64,000 nt of DNA, taken from contig JANQBS010000180.1 in assembly GCA_033085395.1 (NCBI GenBank), positions 1 through 64,000 of the forward strand. The letters are read 5' to 3'. The notes under the pieces were generated by a model. It worked only from the letters and a program-made list of their open reading frames with translations. It had not been told where the DNA came from and did no database searches. Made by a program: the position numbers and the translations under genes. This DNA comes from Xanthoparmelia taractica (lineage: Eukaryota > Ascomycota > Lecanoromycetes > Lecanorales > Parmeliaceae). Below, piece after piece: positions 55,558 through 64,000 of the stretch. How positions within the stretch are numbered: position 1 is the stretch's first letter; every line of letters begins with the position of its first letter.

Positions 55558-58500
55558 CCAAGCTAAAAAACCTTAAATTTATATGTGTAGTTAATTAAAA
55601 ATTCTAAATTACTACGCTATTAGAAATAATACTCGAATAGCGTTTTTAGATCTCTCGAAGACTCTTATTAAAATAAATTAATTCTAACTTATAATATCAA
55701 ATACTTAACTTTCTCGATATACTCTATACTATAAACTTTATAAATTAAAGAGCTCGATATACGCTTTTAAACGATATAAAAACTATTAAGTTTAATTTTA
55801 TATTAATTCAACGCGATTTAATTAAAATTTAATTTACTAGAACACGTTCTCTTAATAGAAGTCTTAGCGAAATTATAACTTATTTATTATATATCTATTT
55901 AACTATTCTTTCTTAATCACACTATTATAAATATAGTTATTATTAATCTTATTCGCTCTGCTATTACTTAGTATATTAAATATTTTTATTATCTTTTAAT
56001 CGCTTTCTAACGTCTAAATTAACGCGTATAAACGCTCTTTAAGCGAATCTATCTTTCGTCGATAATAAAGATAAACGATTAATTACTTCTACTTCTAGAT
56101 CTATTAAGAGATTTTTAAAGAAGACGCGAACAAATTTATAATTATCGAGTTTCTCTATATACTCTTCGTAAATTAGTATTAAAGCTTTCTTAAATTAAAT
56201 ATTATTCTTTTAAATTATCTATATAATCTTGTAAAACGCGTTAAATACTATTTTATATACTCTTTAAAGATTTTAGAATAAGATTATTAAAGAAGCTCTA
56301 CTTAGTTTAGATTCTTTAAAAGAGTCTCTACTATAAGATCTATTAGAATACTTTTTTATAATATAGGTTTTTTCGATAACTTATCTTCTCTTAATCTTAG
56401 TCTTTATTTAGATTTTTCTTAATTCTTATTAAGACTTAAAAAATTTATCGCTCGATATCTCTATATAGAAGAATTAAAACGATATTATTTAAATCTCATA
56501 AATTATATTTACGATCGTTACGATACGACATTATTTTAAAATATATTATCGTAGTAATATTATAATAGTAAGAAAATCGAAGTTAATATATCTAAAATAG
56601 TACTTAAAGAAGATGAGAATAATATAAATAAAGATTATAAAGGCGCTAAAACGAGTGCGAATAAACTCGTCTATTCGAACGAGAATATTATTAATAAAGT
56701 CTTTTATTCTTTAAAGTTAAAAACGATTACTCTTATTAATGATTATAAAGAATTTCGTTACTATAGCGTTTAATATAATAGCGCGATCTCTATAGTGTTA
56801 TAGTAAATTATTATAAATTATTCGATCGCTTTATATACGTATAAAGTTTAGAAAGTAATTATTACTTATATATTCGGGCTAGCGTCTTCTAAGAATAAAA
56901 AAACGATATTTAATTAAATCTATATTATAAATAGCACTTAGAAATAGACTATATATCGAGATAACTTTCTTTTTATAATCTTGTACTATTAATACGCCTA
57001 GACACGACTTTTATAAGAATATTAATAAGATTCTTTATCGTAAAATTATTAGATATCTAAAAAGTATTAACTCTTATATTAATACTCTCAAATCTATAAG
57101 TAAGAGACTAGTAAATAATAAAAATCTATAAGACTATAAGCTACTTTACGAAAACTCTCGCAATTACGATTTACGAATCTATAATTATTCTTCTATAAAT
57201 AAGATAACTATCGCTTAAAAAGTAATATTAATAATCTATTAAATATATTCGAGATTAAAGATATTTTAATAGAGACTTAAAGTAATAAGAGATATAATAT
57301 TCTCTACTAATATTTAGTTTATTTATTTTTACCCTATATTCTTATCTTCTCTTTCGACGAACTATTCCAATATAACAATATTTTAAATATTAACATTACT
57401 TTAAATAAGATTCTATATGCTCGGCGAAGTCGATCTAATAATTAATCTCTACGAGTAGTAGAATATCGAATAAGAGAATGTATCGATCGCGATAACTCTA
57501 GACTAGTAACTCTAATCTTATTCTATAGATATATAATACTTATTCGTTCTATTTAATTCGACTATTAACTTAATATAGATATTTAATATAAATTTATTCA
57601 CGTAAGTTTAATCGTTTTCTTTATTACGAAAGATTATTATAGTATTTTATCTACGATATATACGTAATTATTAAAAGTAATCGACTTTATTAAATAAAGT
57701 ATAATTAAAGAATTACTTAAGCTAACATATATTAAGTAATAATTAATACTTATATTAGCGAAGTTACGATAGACGACTAGATTAATAAATAACGAGTTAT
57801 TCTTTCTTTCTTCTATTAAAATAACTTACAATTTATAAAATAGTGTTAGGCTGTACCGAGCCGTACGAGTGCCAGTGTGGGGTCTCGGGTACGTCGTATG
57901 GGCTTCATATGGGCAAATAGGGTGCCCCTTCTATGAAGCGCGGCACCCGAACCCATGAGTCATATTTTTAGCCCTATGGTACAATTGGAAAGCGCCCTCA
58001 CAAATAGCTATATTAAGATACTATCACTCTATCTACGAAGTTCGATCGATTAAATCTCTTTATAATCTTTATTTATAATCTAAATTAAAAGAAGATTTAA
58101 AAAAATCTTCTATTTAGCGAAAAGATTATTAATCGCTCTAATTTAGTCGCTAGAATATTTAAATTAAAGCTAAAGACTCTTATAAACGATATCTTAAAGA
58201 AGAAGATATTTAATATATCTTATTTTATATAGATAGTATAGTCGTTTTCTTACGTTCTTTTTAACGTAATATCTTATTTCTTTATTATACTTTATTTATC
58301 TAGATTATTCTCTCGTGCTAAGATTTATTAATAATTCGAGTAAAGAATATATTTCTAAGATAATTTAGTTATTCTAAAGCGCTATATATAAAAAATATAA
58401 TTATAGAGTACTATATTACTTTCTTCTTAGTAGATTCTTTAGACTCTTTAAAAGTATATTAATTAAGTAATATAATGTAAACGATAGTTTCTAAGAATAC

Positions 58501-60980
58501 TTCTAACACGATTTAACTTTTTATACGCTATAAGTTCTATTACTTAATTTTATAATATCTTTAATAGAAATTCTTTTTTTTATAAAAGCGAAATATAATT
58601 AATTAAAATTTCGTATAAAGACTTATAGAACTAACTAATCTTTCTATATTAGATCGAATTTTAACGTATATTTATATTATAAAGTTTTAAAAACGAGGTC
58701 TTTCGTATACTTATATTCTTATTATATAATATTCTAAGAATTAATTCTTTAGCGTTATTAAGATAGACGTCGTAGTTAATATTAAGATCTCTAATAAACG
58801 TCTATATCTTAATCTTTATATTATTATAATTAGATATATACTTTATAATAATTATAATTAATACGCTATTAGTAAAATAGATATTATTTAATTCTATTAA
58901 AAGTTAGATAAGAGTTAATGTAATAAGCGATTTTTAAAGAATTTCTATAATTATATTATATTTGAATTAGATTTCTATTATCTTAAATATCGTTAACGTA
59001 AAATTATTATAATTTTAAAGAAGAAATCTAAATAGAATTATTAAGTAATATCTTATAATCTCTATTTTTAAATTAAGTATAACGCTTACATTAATATAAA
59101 GATCTACGTTAACGTTAAGACGTGTAAATATATCTTTAAATACGTTTAAAAGAATAGTAATCGAGTTAGTCTTCTTATGGAGCGCGAGAACGATATAGAT
59201 TTAAAGAAAGTAAACGAGATTTAGAAGTATCGAGACGTACGATAAATAAGATCTACGAAGATTTATTAAAGAATTTTTAAGTTTAAATTATATAATTATA
59301 ATTTCTTTATAAAATAACTATTTATTTATTTTTCTAATTAATATAGCGTTTAATTTAATAATAACTTCGATCTCGCTAATATAATTCGTAAAGATAATAA
59401 ACGTTAGATTATATTAAGAGTCTTTTTCGAGTTAAATTAAAGATATCTTTAACGTATAAATATAATAGATCTCTTTTATATTAATATAACGATTAATTAC
59501 GTTTAAAAGAAGAATCGTCGAGATAATTAAAGTGAATATTTACGTTAATGACGTAGAGGTACTATCGCTCGCATATTCTATATTAAGTTGAATATAAGAA
59601 AACTCTTCTACTTACGTTATCTTCTACTAAAGTAACTAAATTCTATATTCTTTAAGAATCTACGCACGATAAATAATAACGTTATTTTAATATATTACGA
59701 TATCTATATAGTTAAAGATCTATTTTATAGCGACGTCAAATAAGATTAAATTTTAAAGAAAGTAGATATCTAATAGAGGGGAAGAATACTTACGAAGTCT
59801 TTTCGTAATAATACTATTTAATTAAGAGTCTAATAATTTTCTTAATCTATAAAATAAATATAAAACGAGATATATAATTAAATTTATTTATTATATAGAA
59901 GTACTTTAAATTAAAATTAAAGATAATTATTACGCTATTAATATAATAAAATATCTCGAGATATATTTAATATAATATTTATTTTTATTTATTAAAACTT
60001 TTTCGCGCTGGTAATTTTTATTCTTATTTATATATAAGATTACTCGCAAATATATATCTCTTCTCTTATACTTTACGTACTTTTCTTAAATTATAATATA
60101 TATTCTTCTTTATATAGATTATCTAATAATTATATTTATATTCTTTATATTAACTATTATAATCTTACTCTATCGAATAATATATAAGCGAAGTAAGCTA
60201 TCGTTAAAGGCTTCTATTTTTATTTTAATTTAAATTCGTCTAAAAAAGATTTACTCTATAAGAGATATTAGTCTTATTAGCGAATTCGACTTATTAGACG
60301 TTTAACGAGATTATAAGTAATATTATATAAATAATCGTAATCGAATTCTACGCGAAGAACTTATCTATTAAACTAATTCTTAAAAGTATATATAAACGGG
60401 CCTTAATAACGATTAAATCGCTACTATTAACGCTATTTAAAATATAATCTCTTATTTTAATAATTAACTCTTCTTTTTAAATAACTATAGAAATATCGAT
60501 AAAATTATACTTTAAAATATCGTGCTACGAAGAGTTAGATATAAATCTAAGATAGCTATTGCTATAGCTTCTTTTAATATCGTCTTTATTCTTCTTTAAA
60601 ATAATCGAATCGCTTATTTACACTTTAAGATCTCTCTTAATATTATTACGAAATTCTCTTATATTTTAATAAAATTCGATTTAATTAAATTATTTTATAT
60701 AATCGAGCTAATCTAGACGAGATCTTTATATAAAATCGCTACGATATTAAGATAATTAATCGTATACTTTAAGACGTTCGAAAGAATTTCACTTTCTTTA
60801 ATAAAATAGTTATATACTTCTATAATAACTTTCGTTAAATTCTTTTAATAATTAAAGACGCTAAGTTAAATTGTATTAATTAAACTATCTTAAGAATCTT
60901 ATATTTTTAAAATTATATCTAAATTCTTGAATTAACTAAAAATATATAATTTTAAAAATTTAATCTAATTAATTAAGGTC
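55558..60980. mobile_element. Heavily RIP-mutated repeat DNA
   Basis: Extremely AT-rich, with TA-rich words throughout and CpA/TpG almost absent while CpG and CpT remain. For example 56041-56100 has no CA and no TG but several CG. This is the classic signature of repeat-induced point mutation on both strands. No open frame of 60 codons survives. It must derive from formerly repeated elements, but the family is not readable by eye. Interrupted at 57844-58002 by non-RIPed DNA. Confidence 0.85.
57844..58002 (+). mobile_element. Solo LTR, 159 bp, with 5-bp target-site duplication
   Basis: A GC-normal island inside RIPed DNA starts TGTTAGG and ends CCCTCACA (TG…CA termini, imperfect inverted ends TGTTAG/CTCACA). 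It is flanked on both sides by AATAG (57839-57843 and 58003-58007). This is what remains when two LTRs recombine. It keeps CpA and TpG dinucleotides, so it entered after the surrounding DNA was mutated or was too short or rare to be a RIP target. Internal inverted repeats are described in the findings. Orientation is unknown; + is arbitrary. Confidence 0.75.
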
Positions 60981-60999
60981 GAATTAATATAAAGAAATT

Positions 61000-61260
61000 C
61001 TAATAAGCACAAGTACTGATTGATTGAGTAAAAGAAGATTAATTAGGAACTATGGGAGAGCTCGGAGAATAAGTACTCACGCCCAGCCATACTAGCACTA
61101 GTACGGACGTAGCTTCCCCAGCTCCTTCTCCTAGCCAAGGGCTAGAAAGGCGCCTGCGGAAGGCTTCCTCAAGGCCATAGCTATAATAGTTACCTACGAA
61201 CAATAAAGGCCATCGCCCCGATAACAACAATCGTAGCTAAATATATGCATACTTAATACT
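61000..61260 (-). repeat. Less mutated segment, candidate LTR of the gypsy element
   Basis: GC-normal, with intact TG/CA words, between the RIPed block and the chromodomain end of the minus-strand gypsy pol. That is where its 3' LTR would lie. I could not fix TG…CA ends or a polypurine tract, so boundaries are approximate. Confidence 0.4.
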
Positions 61261-61349
61261 AAGTTAGTTCTAATGTGCTACCATAAGCTCTTTCAAAGTT
61301 CTTAATCAGCTTAGATGCGTTAGCTAGCTATTGTGCTAACATCCATTAA

Positions 61350-61627
61350 TTATTCTACAAATCACATCCCTTCCAGCGGATCAAGTACTACGTAATAGCG
61401 TGCTTAGTACGTCCGAACCGGCGTTGACGTTTCCTAAGAAGGCGTTCGACTTTATACTCTTTCTCGTTATCAATTATAACAAATAATAGCACGACAGACT
61501 GGCGCCCATAAGAATCTATAGCTGATGCGGTAGCTGATTCGAGATATATCACAGATATAATATTATAAATCTTTATGGTAGATAGTAGCTTAAGTCGATA
61601 TGCTAGTTTGTTAATACGTTCTAACAC
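61350..61627 (-). pseudogene. Gypsy pol C-terminus (integrase tail / chromodomain-type)
   Basis: The minus-strand frame reads LERINKLAYRLKLLSTIKIY and ISVIYLESATA, then a later block EKEYKVERLLRKRQRRFGRT. That is the typical junction between the integrase C-terminal barrel and the start of the chromodomain (E.E.EVE.LL..R) of fungal chromoviruses. The remaining chromodomain residues run into stops near 61390. Confidence 0.75.
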
Positions 61628-61907
61628 CTTAAATAATTTAGCGAACTATTGTCCTAGCTTACGGGATTGCACTTTAGCTATTTCATAACCCCGATGAAGA
61701 CGTAAGTGTACGAAGTCGCCGACCTTGAAGAACATTAACTTGTACTTCGAGTCGTAGTGCTTTTTTATCCTAAGGAATATAAATACGAGGGCGTTTTATA
61801 TATCGATATACTTAGGCCGATAATTCACTGAAAACGCGCTAACTATTAAAGACTTTAACGAAATCCTTATAGTAACAATACGACTGATATTCGTTGCGGA
61901 AGGCTTC

Positions 61908-62015
61908 GGCGATACTTATAAAGTAGGCGATGCTTGCGAAGTAGACGATACTTACGAAGTAAGCGGTGCTTGCGAAGTAGGCGATGCTTACGAAATAGGC
62001 GATACTAACGTAGCA
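61908..62015 (-). repeat. 18-bp tandem repeat, six units, in integrase-chromodomain linker
   Basis: Six units of GGCGATGCTTGCGAAGTA and variants sit head to tail on the + strand. On the coding minus strand each gives six codons similar to YFASIA. It lies between the integrase core and the chromodomain part. An in-phase repeat here would lengthen the linker without breaking the frame. Confidence 0.85.
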
Positions 62016-62349
62016 AGTGCTAATAAAGAAGATTCTTGATAAGTGCTAGTAGCAAGTGTAATAGCATCTTACGAAGTTACTTTAGTAAGGTCACTGAGGT
62101 TGAGGTTATTAATATTCAGCAGATCTAGTAATTCTTTAATCTTAAAGTTATAAAGCACTTTCGTAGAAGCGAGGTGAGTTAAGCTATATTTAATTAAGTT
62201 ATTAAGTGTCGAAGACATCTATAATAGTACTAATAATCATTTCGTTACTATAAAAATAAAGTATCGTAGCGCGATCTTAGCTATCTCATTGAACTTCTCA
62301 AACTAGCCATCGATTTGAGAATATTATATAATAGAATATAAGAGATCGA

Positions 62350-62900
62350 TCTTAAGCTCCTTTAGAATCTATTGTCATATCTCTTCAATAAAGCGACGAT
62401 CGCGATCGAAGATAACGACCTATGAAATACCTTAATTAAGCAATAGCAGATGGGATAATAAACGATATACTTACTATTGACCGCCCCATTTAATGCAGCC
62501 TGATATAAAGATAATAGCTTTACTAAACTTATCAATAACTAACATAGCGCAGTCTTCTCCGATTAAAGCCTTTGACAGAGTTAAAATAAAATCAATCATA
62601 ATAATATAAAATAATCTGCTAAATGTGTAGATGGGTTATAGCGATTCGTACAATGTATATCGCGAAGTCTAATATAGTTGATAGTGAGGGCAGTGGCGCA
62701 GGTACTTATAAAGCTTGATAGTTATATTGAAGATGTAGAGACTACTAGTGAGCTTCTTATGAATACGGGTGTAGCCAAAATATCCCATCTCGTCATGTGC
62801 CAATTTGAATACTTTCTATTTAAGATCCTTAATAGACAAGCATAATCGCAATCCCCGCTCGAGATTATCGAAGTAAAGTAGATCCTTAATCAGTTTATAT
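62350..62900 (-). pseudogene. Gypsy integrase (zinc finger and core), degenerate
   Basis: The minus strand reads KVFKLAHDEMGYFGYTRIHK (about 62.75-62.82 kb), part of the HHCC finger with one His as Tyr. Then comes RHCPHYQLY, where the second Cys of the CPxCQ-type knuckle is Tyr. GEDCAMLVIDKFSKAIIFIS follows at about 62.49-62.57 kb, which is the start of the DDE core. Stops between blocks show it is inactive. Confidence 0.8.
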
Positions 62901-63059
62901 AACAGCCTAGCTATATTCTCCGATCCGAGATCAAGATTTAACTTCACTATAGTTATAATTCTACTCCATCTAGGCTCGTCCTAATAATCTTTCTAGAGTC
63001 ATTCGCGAAAGACTTCGCTTACTATAATCAAGCTAATCGGAAAGAAATCGATACTATTC

Positions 63060-64000
63060 AGAATAGACTCATTAGTCTTAAATCGATACGAGCGACTTAC
63101 TAGTCGAGATAGAGTATCAGGCATAATATTAACTTTGCCAGACTTATATCTGAGCTCGATACGAAATTGTTATAAATACTCCGACGCCCTAATAAGGCGA
63201 AGATTAAGCTTTTCTATAGAAGTAGTATTTATATTAATCTAGCGCACGATACTAATAGTAGCAGAGTGATTAGTGTAGATAATAATAATATTGACTAATG
63301 CTTCGATTAGATAACGTATTTTCTTAACCACCCAAACGATTTCGATTATTTCAAATTTAATTAGTCAATAGCGAGTCTCTACTAATATAAGCTACCTACT
63401 AAGAAAGAGAATTAATTGCATAAACTTCTACTTAAGTACTTTAGCAGTCGTAAAAGCCTTCTACAAGAAAGGCGAAGCAGATAAGTTAGTCAAAGAGAAT
63501 ACGATTAACCCTATAATAGAATCCTTAAAAGCCTTTAATAGAGTTAAATCATCTACCTTAATGTAATAGATATATGCTTCGAAGCCGAATTTCTTACTAG
63601 CATCGAGGTCAATATATAGCTATCTAATTAAATTATAATAATATAGTATAATCGAAGATGCGAAGATTCCTTGGAGTTGATAATAAGTATTAAGCTTCTT
63701 GGAAGTAGACATTTAAATATATGATCTATCAACTTCAGACTTGCGAGCACTTCTTGTAGTGCTCTTACAGTTACAATTAAGTAGTGTCTTACGCTCTTGA
63801 AGCGACTTAATAATAACTAAATAGTATAACACGTACTGCTTGAGATAGCTTATCATGTCAAAATAGCGCTCCAAGGCAGCCAAAGTACGCGAGAACTCCA
63901 GATTACGTATAACTACTAGCTTATCTGCTGCCGTAGCCAGGCCCAAAGCGTCAACGCGCTAGCCGAGTAACTACACGGATAAATACCCAAGAAAGGCCTT
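63060..64000 (-). pseudogene. Gypsy reverse transcriptase end and RNase H, degenerate
   Basis: At 63713-63946 the minus strand reads VIRNLEFSRTLAALERYFDM and IIKSLQERKTLLN, the thumb/connection region after the RT palm of fungal gypsy elements. Around 63060-63300 it reads IYTNHSATISIVR, IEKLNLRLIRASEYL and KSGKVNIMPDTLSR, the RNase H C-terminal part (…N.vaDaLSR). Stops occur between blocks. The palm with YxDD is outside the window. Confidence 0.82.

Larger units (their letters stand above)
61260..64000 (-). mobile_element. Ty3/gypsy (chromovirus-type) retrotransposon, degenerate, truncated by window edge
   Basis: Reading the minus strand from the right edge gives pol domains in gypsy order: RT end, RNase H, integrase HHCC finger, integrase core, linker and C-terminal chromo-type module. 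Every domain has stops. Base changes are mainly C to T / G to A, but the element is much less RIPed than the block to its left. gag, protease, the YxDD part of RT and the 5' LTR would lie beyond 64 kb. Confidence 0.85.

Noticed and set aside
57900..58000. Non-RIPed island as a tRNA gene or SINE
   Set aside because: A GGTTCG-like box exists on the minus strand but no T-stem or acceptor stem pairs; TG…CA ends with an AATAG duplication fit an LTR better.
1..64000. CRISPR arrays, bacterial operons or rRNA genes
   Set aside because: No spaced palindromic repeats or rRNA-like conserved blocks were seen; all evidence is eukaryotic nuclear DNA.

Overview
The window looks like nuclear DNA of a filamentous ascomycete. 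Most genes are split by short introns (about 46-86 nt) with GT donors, CTRAY-like branch points and AG acceptors. The families are fungal: a Zn2Cys6 regulator, MFS drug transporters, an HTP-type haem-thiolate peroxidase, a STAND-type N-terminal domain and many small secreted proteins. Copies of TTAGGG/CCCTAA are present, and the right-hand repeats carry the CpA/TpG depletion typical of repeat-induced point mutation (RIP). A dothideomycete is my guess from protein style; no marker gene proves it.

Layout. 0-15 kb: a Helo-like/Gln-rich gene broken by one in-frame TGA, a P450 remnant, an intact MFS transporter, an F-box-like gene, a decayed extended SDR (Gre2-like) and a half-decayed OTT_1508-like deaminase. 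15.8-49.3 kb is gene-bearing: at least six secreted or signal-peptide proteins (15.8, 22.4, 26.1, 31.0, 40.6 and 48.4 kb), a chloroperoxidase-like enzyme, a signal-bearing isochorismatase-family hydrolase, a SET-domain protein, an APH-like kinase gene with one in-frame TGA, a RING-like protein, and a Zn2Cys6 regulator followed on the same strand by a nine-exon 14-TMS MFS exporter. 49.3-53.9 kb shows no credible gene.

The right end is repetitive. A diverged satellite of about 163 bp lies at 53.9-54.8 kb. It abuts a stretch of more than 560 nt without a single C on the + strand. Beyond that lie about 5.5 kb of heavily RIP-mutated DNA, interrupted by a 159-bp solo LTR with a 5-bp target duplication that escaped RIP. 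A less mutated, minus-strand Ty3/gypsy pol (RT, RNase H, integrase, chromodomain) runs to the window edge.

Themes. (1) Several otherwise well-preserved genes carry one disabling change: TGA at an expected Trp codon in two genes and a one-base slip in one. This suggests recent loss or assembly-level errors. (2) Two broken genes, Helo-like/Gln-rich and OTT_1508-like deaminase, belong to families associated with fungal non-self recognition. (3) The regulator/MFS pair at 43-48 kb is a plausible export unit, but no backbone synthase (PKS, NRPS, terpene cyclase) is visible. Exon boundaries were worked out by hand from frame, splice consensus and family continuity.
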